From Cladorrhinum sp. PSN259 (lineage: Eukaryota > Ascomycota > Sordariomycetes > Sordariales > Podosporaceae), in NCBI GenBank assembly GCA_033725935.1, contig MU867069.1, positions 186,001 to 250,000 on the forward strand: a stretch of 64,000 bases of DNA, given 5' to 3'. The notes beneath the pieces were generated by a model, which saw only the letters and a list, made by a program, of their open reading frames with translations, was not told where the DNA came from and did no database searches. Below, in pieces: positions 45,783-58,575 of the stretch. The position numbers and the translations under genes are program-made. Each line of letters opens with the position of its first letter. Within the stretch, counting starts at the first letter, position 1.

Positions 45783-47241
45783 CAATGGATCCCATCACCC
45801 CTCCATACCTAATAAGGGGGGTGGTGGGATCCTCGGAGCAGAAAACGCAACCATTTTCTCAGTCACATTTTCAGGCCCGACTCGCACGCGCTCGTATGGA
45901 GGAACACAAAGCGTTTTCGAGCACAGTACCTTTGGACAAGTGGTGTTCCGTCTCCACACCAAGGTTAACTTGATGGTCCTTCTCCATCAAGCCCTCCAGG
46001 GCACGTGCAGCCGAGACGGAGCCCATCGATGCCGTCGAGCCAGCCGAGATCGTCGACATTGTGTCTATTCTATCCCCACACCAAGGTCAACTTGATGGTG
46101 GTCCCTCTGTCGAGCTCTGAGGAGGTGCAGGTACGGCGTCCTCGACAACAAGCGGCCTTTCAATCGTCTCGTCAAAGCTGCCATGATTGGCTCCGGTTTC
46201 TCGGTGGTTTAGAAAGATCACTTTGCATTTGTTGTGGGTTTGGGCAGGCTGGGAGAAATGCAATTTAACCAGCGACGATTCGCTGAGGAGTGGCCGCACT
46301 TGCACACGCTGTTTGCACGAGCAAACCTCGGGTTGCTGTTATTGTTCTTGTTGCTGCTGCCGCTGCTACTACTGTTGTTATTATATTGCTGTTCAGCGAG
46401 TCCGTGCACACCCCTTCCCAGACTGAGTTATTTATACTGACGTATTAGACAGAACCAGACGAGTCGCTATGGTCCCAGAGCCTTCACGATCCTCGATCCG
46501 TACTCCTATATCAGAATCAAGACCTCAGTAGCGACCAGTTCGACACCATGACCCGAAGCTTAGGAATAACAATAGAAACGAGCGCATCGAAGACCACATC
46601 TGGTTGTACCCGCTCATCGGCTCGAGGATGATGTGGAGTTCATCAAAGCCAAGCAAGGTGGCATTAGCGTCGGCAGTTTGCATATATGTAGGATGTAATG
46701 TAGCAAGAGACGGAGAATTTGTCAATTAGAAGCCTCTAGAAAGGTTGCTTAATAGGTGATTGGAGCACGGCAGCTTAACATGTATCGGATGGCTCATGAC
46801 CAACATTATGCTTCTTGTGCCTTGTGTCTGACTGTTGGTGTTCTGTGTTCAAGTCCCCTCTCCACGTCCAGATTCACTACGCTATCCTACCTATCATCCT
46901 CACCGAGTCTATATCAAAGAGTTAAAAGTGTTAAAAAGCACCAACAAACATTTCGCGCAAACCTCAACTCCCTATCTTGGGCACGGGCCGCCCCCTTTTC
47001 ATCACAACATGAAGCAATTCAGGGAAGTGGTCCGAGCGCACAAGACAACTAACAGTTCCTTGTTGGTCATACTGCAGTAAATGGTACCATTCCTATCAGT
47101 CACAGAAGCTTGTATCAAGTAATTTAATGTACTTCACTTCGCGCCATTCCTGCCCACTTTGAAACACGGTTGCTATAGAGATTGAATCCCTTGAAGTACG
47201 TAATCTACAAACCAACTCATAATGACAGCAGAAAAACACAA

Positions 47242-49160
47242 TCAAACTACCACAACGCCTTCCTCCCTATCAGTAGTAGGCACGGCCTCCACCCTGGTCT
47301 GCATCCCGGGTCCCGTGTAAAAGTGTCTGCCGTGCGTATACCAGAAGCCGACACTAAAGAGAACCACAAAGACAAATACTACGAGGGCGTAGTTCATCTG
47401 TTTTCATTCGCAATTGATCAGCATCATCATCATAATCCCAATCACACTCATCAATCAGTGGGACTGGAGCCGAATTGAAACTTACATTCTCGGGCGTAAC
47501 AGGCAACCTCGTCGGAAAAAAGAAAATCACAGCCATAAAGACGTTCCAGCAGACTGCAATCAAATTGACTGCGAAGCTGTATCGTCCCAAGTGCCAGGGA
47601 CCGCGTTCGAACCGGCCGTAAAGCATCTTGCATATTATCGGAACGAGGTATGAAATGTTGAGCGCGGCGGTGCAGACGTTGAAGACGGCGCTTATTGCTG
47701 TGTCGCTCGCGAGACCGAGAAGATTGACTGTGATTTCTAGAGCAGCGTATAGCCACACCGCAGCGATAGGTGTTTGGGAGCGCTTGGAGATGCGGCGCCA
47801 GATGTGCGAGAAGGGAAGGAGATCGTCACGCGCAAAGGCAAAGATGGTACGGCTTCCGGATTGGATACCTGGGATGGCGACGAGATTCATGACTGCGAAT
47901 CCACAGAGGGTGAAGAGGATTGCTGGGGCGCGGCCCATTGCGTTGAAGAATAGTTGTGCGACCTGGACGAGACCGGTGTTAACAGAGACAGGGCAAAGGA
48001 AAGGGGAACGGACGTACGGGTTGCCCGCTGGGGCTTTGAACGAGGTCCAGAGGGTCACCCATGCAGAGTACCAGCACTAGATTGAAGAGAAACCCGATGA
48101 TATAGGTGAAGGTTGTCGCGTTTGCAATTGCTTTGGGAACGATACGCGATGGATCTTTGGCTTCTTCGGCGATGCTGCAGATGTTCAGTTTTGACAGCCC
48201 AACAGAGCATGCTGAAAGAAAACTCACCGAGCTGTACTATCGGCCGACGTCATGATCCAGGCGGGCGTGAGACAGCCAAAGAGAAAGGCGAACCCTGGAG
48301 GATTCCAACCCGATGATGGCTGGAAGTCGGTAAAAGCGTACTTTAAACTGTGCTTCTCCTTTGTTTGGACCAGCAAGCAAACACAGGCACCGACTAAGAC
48401 GCTGATGTGGAACACAACATAGCCGCTGGTCAATCTGGTCAGCCACAAAGTTGGGAGTGTGTTGATCGACGCGTGCACAACTGTAAGCAGAGCCATGACT
48501 GCAATAACATGATGGATTGTTGGGATGTAAGAGAAGTTGGACGTAATTGAGATAGCTGCCAGCAGCATCTGGCTCGAAGCATACTCGGTGGCTGCACTTC
48601 CTGCAAAGGTACCAACGAGGTTGATGTAGCCTGTGGCCTTCTGTGAGTAACATGGACGAGGCACAAACTGAAGGTTGACTTACCAGATACCCAACAAAGA
48701 ATCGGCACTTGCTCCTCAGGTGCAAGAAACTTCAAAGTAAAGTACATGGCTCCAGAACTTGGGTAGGCAGAAGACAACTCTGCCAGACTCAGGGCCAACA
48801 CCCAAGCACCCGCGCCTCCAATGATCCAACTCCACATGATGGCAGCAGCACCTCCCGCTTGGAGTCCATATATCCATGTGGACATGAGAGAACCATAAAC
48901 TCCAGATATGCTCATTGCAAAGCTGAAACTGGACCAAGTGGAAAACTCTCGTTTGAACACCTTTGTAGTGTCAGTCTAGGGCAAGCATCAGATGGAATTG
49001 CTTGACTTACTGGCTTGTAACCCATCGCTATTAACTTCTTGTCTGCCTCATCGGCAGATACAACCTCGCCCGCCGATGATATGGGGGTGGCGTCTCCGCT
49101 GACAACTACCACAGGCCTGTGGCTGCCCTTCGCCGTTTTCTCCAGACCACTGGAGGCCAT
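47242..49160 (-). CDS. APC-family amino acid/choline/GABA-type permease, six exons
   Basis: The CDS is complement(join(47242..47397,47486..47962,48018..48174,48228..48630,48684..48960,49011..49160)), 539 aa. All five joins restore conserved family sequence: FKREFSTWSSFSFAMSISG, CWVSGYINLVGTFAG, ADSTARIAEEAKDPSRIVP and PSGQPVAQLFFNAMG. About 12 membrane helices follow a 50-residue polar N-terminus. This is the fungal branch of APC carriers (AA_permease_2) containing GABA permease and choline transporter types. They import amino acids, GABA, choline or polyamines by proton symport at the plasma membrane. The substrate cannot be fixed from sequence. The first acceptor is AAAG rather than CAG/TAG. 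The ATG at 49160 gives a complete N-terminus of normal length. Confidence 0.92.
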
Positions 49161-51988
49161 TATTGTTTGTACGACCTGACTTCTCGGAGTAGTGTTGCTT
49201 TTAATAAGATGCTGAACGCGAGGGTCGAAGGAGACGGACTTGGAGTGGTGCCGCTCTACTTCAGATGTCCGCCTACTTTTGTATAAGAAACCAGCCCTCT
49301 TTCCCGCTGCTGCAGTCCTATCACAGTGCTCGCCCGAATTACCTTATTTAGTATGCGCTCAGAGGTGGTCGGGTGCCTGTTCCCAAAATATCAGGGTAAT
49401 GATTCCCGCTCCCAGCCCCTACTTGATGCAGCTTGGGCAGCTCTGACAGCTCAGAGTGGCCATTATCTCATGACGTTAGACTCGCGCCATGGTATATGCA
49501 GGTGTCGGTTGCCCCTCAGGCCTGGACCTCCTTATTCGGTGTCCACAGTGGGTGTTGTTTCCAATACTGGAAACACGTTCTGCATCCTGTAGGTTCTCCA
49601 TTTTGTGATCTGTCACATTCCCGCATGCGTTGAAGAAGGTATCCGTTATCGGCATCCAACGTGGTGGTGGGCGGGTAGAGGTTGTTTGTCATATGGATCT
49701 CTTTGGGACGGGAGCTATTTTAGCTGGATAGCGCGGCGTCGAGAAAAAAGGTCTAGAAGGGTCGCAATCAGGGGTTAAGTGTTTTTCATAGCAGAAGTAT
49801 CGGATCTTGACCGCATTTCAGTTGCACACTTCGGACTCGATGCGGCTACTGGTGCTCGGAAAGGCAGTGTGTAGTGTACGGTCGCGATTATCGACGTCCT
49901 TGAGAACTTTGGGCTGCATGGACTAGGGATGTGATCCACGAGACGATGACGCTTGGTGGGAGGAACGGAGACTTCGGACGAGATAACCAGCCCCTTGCCG
50001 TGAAGGTGCAGGTCTTATGCAGCTGGATAGCAAAATGACAAAACTATTAGCTCAAGTTTGCATTCCGGGTGGTGGACAGATGCATGGAGATTCACTGCTT
50101 ACCCACGGCTCCGGAAGACGCCCCGGTAAGTTGACCCGGGATTTGAGAGAGCCTGTCCGGCCAGTGCCGCATCCTCTCACTTGGGTCGTCCTATCTGCGA
50201 CCATGTGGGATTCTACATGCATGGCGAAGAAGGCACCATTCCTAAATGGTACACACCATCGGCGCCGGAATACGTGACCGGATGCTACCTCAGGCAAAGC
50301 TGCGAGCCAAGGTGGGCCGAAGAGGTCTTGGGATCGTCCTCGTGATGCTGAACCCGGCTTTCGCACCCCCTGGTCCCGATATTCTAGCTTCCTAGCCGAC
50401 CCCTCCAGAATTCCGATCCTAGTGTCTGTTCCGATAGGTCGGCCTAGAACTTGATGTTTTGAAGGATTGCGTTGTGGCTTGTTGGGTTCACGTAATTGCC
50501 TGTCGGTAGTTCTCGTAGTGATGAAATGCGTCAAGAAAGTGATGGCAGATATTGTTGGTGCTCGTGAGACTGACTGAATTTACTGCAGTTGGTTCGAGTT
50601 TCAAATCAATTGTCACGATGACCAAGCCACAAGATGAAAATGTAGGTGCTGACGATGAACGCACAAATAATCCATATCTTCGTGACGGCGTCGTTTGTGT
50701 CACGGGCAATACTGGTCCTGCAAAGGCGACAATGAACTCAATGATCTTTGTGCTTCAAGCCGTGGCTAAACAATCAGGAGCTACTGCCTAGATTTCCGTT
50801 CTCGGATTCAGTTCCGACCATCATGCCATTAGAGTTTCAACTTTCTCTGCCGTCGATATGTAGGTGAGTTTCTAGTTCAGCTGGAGGGTAGATGCATTCC
50901 GGGTCCAAAGACACATGTCACAGACGAGGGTGGTTGGAGATCCCTTGATGCGATTCTTTCAGTCTTTAGTAGTCTAGCCATGGAATTGTCAACAGATTCA
51001 GACAGTCCGTACTTAACACTGAGGGCTCCGAACCACGACACCCAAGTCTGTGAAATAGACATCCACCATGGCACTCAGAATCTAAAGAACAAGACAGGAG
51101 GAGGTAGTTGATTTTTATTCTTGCTTGTGACATTCCCTGGGCATCCTGCCATCAAGAACAAAAGGAAGGCACTAATCCTTCTCCTTGCCCGGGGTCCAGA
51201 GAATCAAGTCACAAGTACCCGAATTGGATGCCTAATTTCCAACAAGCGGGCTTTGGGAGCACGAGGAAACTTTGGAAACTTGGAAACGTTTCAAGTTGGA
51301 AAACACATGACCGAGAGGATGAGTGGGATGGAAGGGACTACTTCCCTCGGGTCCTGTGCCGAAGTTATAAAAATGTCAAAGGAAGACCAGATCCCACTCA
51401 CACACACTTCTTCTCTCTGACACACTCCACTCTTTCTTCTTTCTTTAGACTCGAAGCTGACTCTGCTTTCGAGTAGACGTGCTCGGGCGCGGGTCAACAA
51501 TTTGTTGGTCCCACTGGGAAAACACTAAAATATGCGGACCCAGAAGCCATCCACGAAACCAAACGCGACGAACGATCCGATGTTTTTTTTTTCACTCGCG
51601 GTTGCGTATTTCTGGAAATGACTACAACATTGCTGGGAAGGAGACCTAGTTTTGCGGAACAGGAACTCAAGGGTGACATGCCAGGGGGTTTCAAGTACTC
51701 TGAGTGTCTTGACCGGCTAGACAGCTATCTTCTCACGCCTTCTCGGACGGCTCCTCCCTCTCGTCAATCTTTCCAACCAGACCGTCCCGCGGCCGGCATC
51801 ACACCTCAAGACGCCATGCCGGTCCCGAACTTGTGTATTGAAGGATTCCGCCTCTCCATTCTTATGGCATTATTATACAGTATCTCTATCTCCAACATTT
51901 TCATCCTCCTCAGCGGACGTCTACCCCAGCCTGACCGGGGCCGGACATCACATCATCCAATGAACAAGGTAAGTAATTTTTCTTTCGT
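49161..51988. other. 2.8-kb intergenic region
   Basis: This is the promoter side of the permease gene. A frame at 51618-51992 (+) begins MTTTLLGRRPSF and could be part of a gene, but it runs into the 3' flank of the opposite gene without a domain. Another frame at 50618-50788 is equally weak. No gene is called. Confidence 0.4.
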
Positions 51989-52267
51989 TTAGCGGCTGGT
52001 CTTCCACTCTCCAGCATCCTTAACACCCTTTGCAACAGATGCCGCTCCTCCCTCAACGCCAGTTCCGATGTTCGCGACCCCGTCTCCGAGAGGCTTTCCC
52101 AACCCTCCTGTCGCGCCTGTGACCGTCTCGCCGATTCCTCGAGAGGCAGCGCCAACGATGCCTCCCACGGTGTTTGTCAGACCGCCGACCGTGTTGCCGA
52201 GTGTGGAAGTGACAACCTTGCCGGCTCCCGTGATGCCAGTGGATTGGTTTTTGTTATCGAGAGGCAT
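51989..52267 (-). CDS. Small glycine-rich conserved fungal protein
   Basis: Single exon, 92 aa. It is composed of Gly/Thr/Val/Ala segments with repeated VGG and GxG patterns (NTVGGLTNTVGGIVG, GIGETVTGATGG, GDGVANIGTGVEGG) and ends in a charged KDAGEWKTSR. No signal peptide is present. Similar short proteins are widespread in filamentous ascomycetes, often abundant in stress or stationary phase, and look partly like LEA proteins, but a function is not established. It could form amphipathic helices at membranes. The start is the first ATG of the frame, with 50 bases of in-frame upstream sequence lacking coding character. Confidence 0.75.
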   Translation of the reverse strand: MPLDNKNQSTGITGAGKVVTSTLGNTVGGLTNTVGGIVGAASRGIGETVTGATGGLGKPLGDGVANIGTGVEGGAASVAKGVKDAGEWKTSR

Positions 52268-52855
52268 GGTGGTTGTGATGGTGATGGTGATACTTGATAG
52301 GACTGTAATGTGGTTGACTGGTTGAGTTTGTTCTTGTATGATTTTGTATAATCTAGAGCAGTTTGAGCGCAGTGGAGTGTAATGCTACGTGTTGTTTGGA
52401 TGGTGATCTGATTCTCCTTTATACCTTGTTGGGACAAGTTGGTTGGTTGGAGACCTTGTTCGGCATTACGTCATAGCGACCTCCTCCCTGCTTTGAAGCG
52501 GCCGTGTAACACCCCATGAACATCTTCCTCTTACGCGGCACAACGCACATGCAATATCATCATACGTCAGGGTGTGCATGAAAATCAAACATTAGCCTGT
52601 GGCTTGGACACTGAATAGTTCGGATGTTAAGCGTGACGTGATGAGGTGTCTGCCATGTGATGTGGCCACGGCGAAGCAATCAAATTCACCAGATGACTGA
52701 CTCAAGGATATCCCCGTTAACTTCAAGATACATTGTACTGACGTCTCAAAATGACTTCAAGCTCCGCCTCATATTGTTCTCTAATCGCTCTCTAAAAACA
52801 AGTCACAGCTACATGAAATATAGTATGTCCAAGCCGAAATTAGAGTTGCAAAACT
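52268..52855. other. Intergenic spacer
   Basis: This is the promoter of the glycine-rich protein gene and the flank of the RRM remnant. Nothing else was seen. Confidence 0.5.
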
Positions 52856-53439
52856 CCCTCTGGCAGCTTTCTCCCGCATGCGGTTGACACACTTGACCGC
52901 GTCGTCAAGAGTGAGAAACTCGACGTACGCGTCCAAGGTCTTTGCGGTAAGCCGCTCCATAATGATATGGACACCTTCGTCAATATCATTAAGCATTCGG
53001 GAGTTGCGGCCCAACAGCGCAATGAGCTCGTTGCGGTGCAAGTGGTAAGGGATCTGAAATAGAAGATCAGAGTCAGTCTGAGCACGTGCAGTGTAAACCG
53101 GGTTGGTTCGTTGACTTACGTTTTTAATGCCTACCACTCCATGCATGGCGTATAAGATGAATAAACTCTGGGGGGAGTACCGGCTCTCGCCCAGAGCAAA
53201 TCTCTGAGTCACCCCCCGACCAACCTCGCACGGAGAACAAATCCTCGTCGAACTCGATCAACTTGCTCTTGTAGATGGAGCGAATACCAAGCTGACGCTT
53301 AATAGCGGAGATGAGGGGAGGACGGATGACCGCGACGTCCTCCTTGCCAGCTCCCTGCTGGGCCTGCCACAAGGTGTTAGTCGCGCTAGTCGACAGTTGA
53401 TCGTGTATCTTTGTCGATTGTGGGTGGATTAACTTACTC
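52856..53439 (-). pseudogene. Remnant of an RRM RNA-binding protein gene
   Basis: Two pieces are readable on the minus strand. The downstream piece (end of one exon to 53120, then 53053-52856 across a clean GTAAGT/CTGAC/CAG intron) encodes most of an RRM: GVVGIKN joined to IPYHLHRNELIALLGRN, then AYVEFLTLDDAVKCVNRM. After KAARG the similarity stops and the frame runs on into unrelated sequence. The upstream piece (53363-53223) encodes AQQGAGKEDV to KSKLIEFDEDLF after another good intron (53438-53364), but the exon before it ends in a phase that does not fit. Between the two pieces the frame is also broken. This suggests a truncated, frameshifted gene copy; an unusual splicing pattern is the alternative. 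Confidence 0.5.
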
Positions 53440-54835
53440 AAGCAGTCGGTGACCTTGGGATCAAGGGTACCAGAAATGGGTTTGGTTGGTGGTTGAAGAG
53501 GGCATGAAGGCCACGAAATGACCGATTGATTTCCTCATGAATGAAGGAAGTGGTCCCGTGTTGATGGTGCTGATTGGTGCTATGAACTTGAGGAAGGTAT
53601 TTAGGCCACCAGGTGACCGGTGATCACCTCATAATGAGGTGGGTAGCCATGGTGATAATGCTAGGCTCTTGAAGGATGCAAAGGTGCGTTGACGGGTGTT
53701 GAGAAGGTTGGAAGAAAGGCGAAGGAAGAAGGAAGAAACTTTTTTTTCCCTTCAGGTCAATTTATTTTCGCGTCCTCAGGCTGGTCCGCTTTTCCTCTCT
53801 TTCCCCGCCAGGCCTACTTCACGCGGGGCAACCTGGAAGGCAACTCCACGTCGATGATGTCGTCTGGCCAATGTTGGCAGGTACCTAAGTACGGGCTGAG
53901 ATATCCATCTGGGCAGTTGTGACAGAGCTTTTTGACAATCATTTCACATATGCTATCTATAACACCCTTGGTGGCCCTATTTATAGAACCTTTCAAGTCC
54001 TCTCGCTGCATCCAACCGTCTCTACCTGACTGAGTGCTACTTGAAGAGCCGTGCCTATTTCGCTATAGTCAACGATCAAGAGATGACCGGTAGCTGACGG
54101 GAAAGGGTTTGTCCTAGCAATGGAGTCAGACGTCGGTTCCTGCCCCGAGAAGTGCCGAATTTGCCCACGGGATAAGAAGCCGAGTTTGTAATTGCATGTT
54201 CGCCTGACCCTAGGCATAACTCCTTCCTCAAAATCAAGGTTCTGCTTCAGTAACTATGTTAGACGACCGAGTTCTGCAATCTTACCTGGGCAGATTCCGA
54301 CAAACAGACTCTCCTCAGATTCCATCTCCAACTTGTTCTCAATCAGCTCTGACCACAAAACGCACTTACTTTGATATAAAGCTGGATTCTGGAGTCTGCT
54401 TCCGCTGGTTTTCCTCCTACCCACCTACCCCCCTTCAGCAATTCTTCGGCCCTAACGGCTGGAAAGGGGAAACTCGAATCCTGTCTCTGCCTCAGATTTG
54501 AATCTACCGGTCGATACGGGGTGTATCTACAATGTAAGTAGCCAACCAGATTGTATTGAACGAAGAGCCATGATTGCTGACCGCCATGTCGCCTACCTAG
54601 GCTGTAACCGTCCGACTAGCGGTTCCCTCAATCTTGACTACCTACGCTCGAAGCAAGCCTTCCGTTTTGTCAAGCCAGCCAAGCAACATTCAACCATCTT
54701 TGGTGATTGTCCATTCGTGCCGGGCTCTTATATATATACATGTACGGACTCGCACTGAGATGTTTCAGGCAGAACGACGGAGGGGCCTTTGCTGATCGCA
54801 ACACGTCATTTCTGTACTAGGATTACTGAGACGTC

Positions 54836-54991
54836 ATGGGTCAACATCCGAAATGTTTACTAAAGGCATTCACCGAGTCCGATCATGCTGAGCTCCAAAC
54901 CCTGATGGAGAAGCGAGAGTGTGAGAATGCCGAGATCAGCGGTGACGAGTCCCTCAGCGAGAGCGATGATAACGTCCCTGAGACTCTCTAA
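54836..54991 (+). CDS. Short acidic ORF, 51 residues
   Basis: MGQHPKCLLKAFTESDHAE to DDNVPETL and a stop, with coding-like third positions (GAG, ATC, AGC, GAC) and an acidic C-terminal half. No domain and no neighbouring exon could be joined. It could be a real microprotein, a leftover exon or chance. Confidence 0.25.
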   Translation: MGQHPKCLLKAFTESDHAELQTLMEKRECENAEISGDESLSESDDNVPETL

Positions 54992-57900
54992 AGAGGTGGA
55001 CACACTTGGGTGGCCGCGGGGGATCCCTGGTGTTGTATGAGACTGTCTAAAATTCTATTCATGGATGTCTTCAGGCTACATTGAATCTCTCATCGTCTGT
55101 CAACCCCCCTTCACGAGTATTAGAGTTTGTTTTCAGTCTTCAGGATGATTCAATTGGTTGCAGTGAAAATCATCGATAGCATGAGATTACTACAATTGGC
55201 CACAGAAAAGATTGTCTTTGAAAATTGCAAGTACTAGTAGAATGTGATATCCTAGAAGACCGGTAATATTACCATATAGGGTATTATGTCACGGCATCTG
55301 CAGCGGATGGGAAACATCCCCCATCAGACAAAGTGGTAATCACCTCTGGAACTGGTATTCATGCCATTTTTGGCTAAGAGTAGGGCCTATGATATATCAT
55401 GGGGTCAGATTCCTGACAGCATTCGGGGACGACGGCAATGAATCTTGACGGGGTATCCAAATCGGTTAATCAACCGCATCTGATCTGGGTCGCCAACTCC
55501 GCGCTCATCCCTTTTGATCATCTTTCAAAGACAGAACAGTCGGGGGGCAAAACTGGCCGGATCCCGAGATCTAGCTGCCCACCGCAGGTGGATTTCCGAG
55601 AGAAACTTCAACGAATCATTCTCAGCTGGTACTCAGAGACGTCTTACCTCCCGCTCACCGCTGTGCTTTCCTCTTCGATTCCCCCGTGCCATTCTGATAT
55701 CCAGCAGGAACCATGAGTCCTTGACTTCCAGATCGCCCCACCTCGCTTCCGGTTATTTTGATTGCAGATTGCAAGTTTGGTCATTCCTGAATCTAATTAC
55801 TGCTGACAGGTCCACTCAGTGACTCTGATGAGGCAGGTAATAGCACACCGGTGGTCTAGCCGATGGTCAGGCAATGTGACTACCTATCTGATCGTCTGAT
55901 GGGATCGTACAGGGTTCTGCTTGACCTGCCCGATGTCAATGCCGTCTATCTCGTGGCATGTGGCACGAGCCAACTGGAAAGTACATGAATTGGTGATTTA
56001 AATTGCTAAGGCAGGTATGTTGGTACATACCACGCCTGTCATTTCAAACTAAGACCAGTAGGAGCAAAGGCTCCATGGCCCAGATCCGGCCTCTCGCTCC
56101 GAGCCCGGAGCTGAGCGAGCTGCCATTGCTGGTTACGGATGTTGGCACCTGCAACTTTAAGTTGCTATTTTCCTTTTGCTTGCTGACAAGGCTGGGTCGT
56201 TTGCCCCGCAGGATTCATTGATTTGGGGCCATCTCTTTGCTTACATGTATGCAGTGGGTTGTTGTTGCCATCAATGCCTTGGGCTTTAATTTTTATCTTT
56301 ATTTGAAGCCATAGCATCCATCCGTCGCCGATAGTCTAGAGTCTGCAGTATCGATTCTTCGTTTTTTACTCTACCTCGCCTATTTCCTCCCGAAACGTGA
56401 TCCAAGACCTACTTAATGCCCTCCGGCATGCCTCTACCTCCCTCCGATGACCCTGCACGATTCCATATCCCGAGACTCCCGATACGTTTGTCCTGCCAGC
56501 GACTATTGAGATATATGTGACTGGATTCAAAGTCTATGGGTAGCTGTGGCGAGCTTCGAGATCCATGAAGATGGGAAGTGGGGGATAACGTGCAGTAACG
56601 ATTGGCATAAGACTGGCATCTGGTTGGACTCAGTATGTCATGTAAAGATCAAAGCTCTCCAAGACATGTCAGATCCGGAATAGTACATTTATGGTTCGGA
56701 AGCGGTATTTAGGAGCGGCCCAACTCAATGGCAGCTAACCCCAAGAACAGCATACTACGACAGCGCGAAGTCCGTCACGGCGTAGGCTCAGAGTTACCGG
56801 GGTGCGCAGGCTCAGCATCGAACAAACATAACCCAAGAATGGTATCAAGAAGTGGGAACCCTAGCAACCGTATCAGGAACGATATTAGCAATGCTTTTGG
56901 GCACACCGCCTTGCCCCCGCATAGATTGCTTGTTTTTTGGTTATTTTCTTCCAGCTGTTTTGCGACGACCGTCTTGCTTGCAGCAGATTCTTTGCCAATT
57001 TCGTCACGGAAAGTCGGTATTCGGCCACTTTTCAAGTTTTTGTGTAACTGGACGCAGCTCCAGTTGAAGGTAAGACATTTCCAATACTTGCTGCTTTTTC
57101 CTCACCTTAGTCTCCTCCACCTTATTACTGAATCCTAACATTACTCGACAACAGTCCCCGCCGCACTCATGCTCGGCTTCGAGTCCCTAGCTCGAGTCAA
57201 AACGACCCTCGCAAGAGAGTCGGCAACCCCGACAACCCTCGATAGCAAGATTCCCGTCCCCCGCCACTCCACCACGGAGAGTGGTGAATACCAGTCCATC
57301 ACGGCTGCCCTGCCATACCCTTTTCTCGGCAAACAACCGCCCAAGTTTAAGCGTAGCTGCGAGAATACCGAGCACGTCGGTACGTTATACACATCATAAT
57401 CAGCTGTCTCTGTAGACCATTGACCTGACAGCCTCACCAAAGGTTTATTTACCCCCAAAGGGGTCTTTGGTGTGCTCGGGGCCCGGCGTTGCCGTGGACC
57501 CCAGTTCGGTCGTGGCAATATAGCCATGACTATGAAAGTATAAGGACTTTATTGGAAGTGGTGTCTGTGGTTACCGAGGGCTACACGGGTCAATCTGGAA
57601 GGGCGGCCACAACTACGACATTGGCAGGTATGTCCGCTCAGTTTCCTGCAATTTTAAGAGATTATGGTACTAACCACTTGATAGTTGTCGGCCGGCGCCG
57701 TCACTGTCTGTGGCGTGGTTACGCCAGTATAGTCAGCACTCGTCGTGCTCGGCCTCGTACTCCCAACCCGGGCAAGTACTTTGGCATGAGACTGATTACT
57801 TCGAGACACGCGATGGGGCCAACGTAGGCAAGTATCGACAGCGTCAAGTTGTCAATCCTGTCTCCTAGGACAAGGACTAGACCCTTCCGTCACGTCAAGG

Positions 57901-58525
57901 CTAGAGAAACTGTTGTTACCTACATCTTCAGCTTTACGCCCCAGAAGTTCAGGAGCTCAAAGAGCACAGTCAACCACAGCAAAATCGATCTCAGCAGCAG
58001 AGTTGCTGACAGGACGGCACTCCTGACAGTCAGTTGACCACGCCTTCTCGGCACTGTAGTAGTGAGTAGGGAGATGTCCAAGTACTTGAGTAAATAAACA
58101 ACCATACCCAAACCAAGCGCTCTCTAAGCCTCCATGCGAGGCTCCCGCCACCGTGATAATATTGCTTTCTGAGGAAAGATATCTCTTTAAATTTTCCTGT
58201 TCTCTATCCAAGCAGTCCCGTATTCAAATAAACTTGTATCAAGTAACTCAATTCCCAAGACAAAGGAAAACAAATCCCACCAAACCAAGATGTCAAGTCT
58301 GCCCTTTCTGCTTCGCTTTTGCTTTGCTCCCTTCAACTTGTTGCTTTTGCCATGTACCATGTGTAGCACCAAACAATCCAACTTTGATCTTGCTCTTGTT
58401 CTCGCTCGCTTCGCTGATTCGAGACAAAACCAACCAGACAGACATCCATGACACCATTCCTCAATTACACACACAACATCTGCACAACCTGGCTGCTTGC
58501 TCCAGTCCAACGAACGCTCTTCTCC

Positions 58526-58575
58526 CCATTCCATTCCATTCCATTACAGTTTCATATATTCCAGTCCAGTCCAGT
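58526..58575. repeat. CCATT and CCAGT pentanucleotide tandems
   Basis: Four CCATT units at 58526-58545 and three CCAGT units at 58561-58575, inside a pyrimidine-rich stretch. Confidence 0.8.

Larger units (their letters stand above)
43099..47241. other. 4.1-kb intergenic region
   Basis: No gene is supported. It contains a 24-base tandem repeat (45294-45365), a long A tract (about 45730-45779) and a 23-base direct repeat at 45955 and 46077. Stretches near 45871-46420 and 46560-46660 have short coding-like runs on either strand but no continuous gene model, and may be decayed gene pieces. Confidence 0.4.

Noticed and set aside
50052..50534. 160-codon minus-strand frame
   Set aside because: No motifs, irregular composition, no splice or start context support.
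51618..51992. 124-codon plus-strand frame starting MTTTLLGRRPSF
   Set aside because: No family, unclear end, and it overlaps the 3' flank of the opposite glycine-rich gene; may deserve RNA evidence.
57068..57480. Plus-strand multi-exon gene with frame MLGFESLARVKTTLA
   Set aside because: Donor and acceptor sites look good, but no combination gave a start codon and a continuous frame; left as unexplained.
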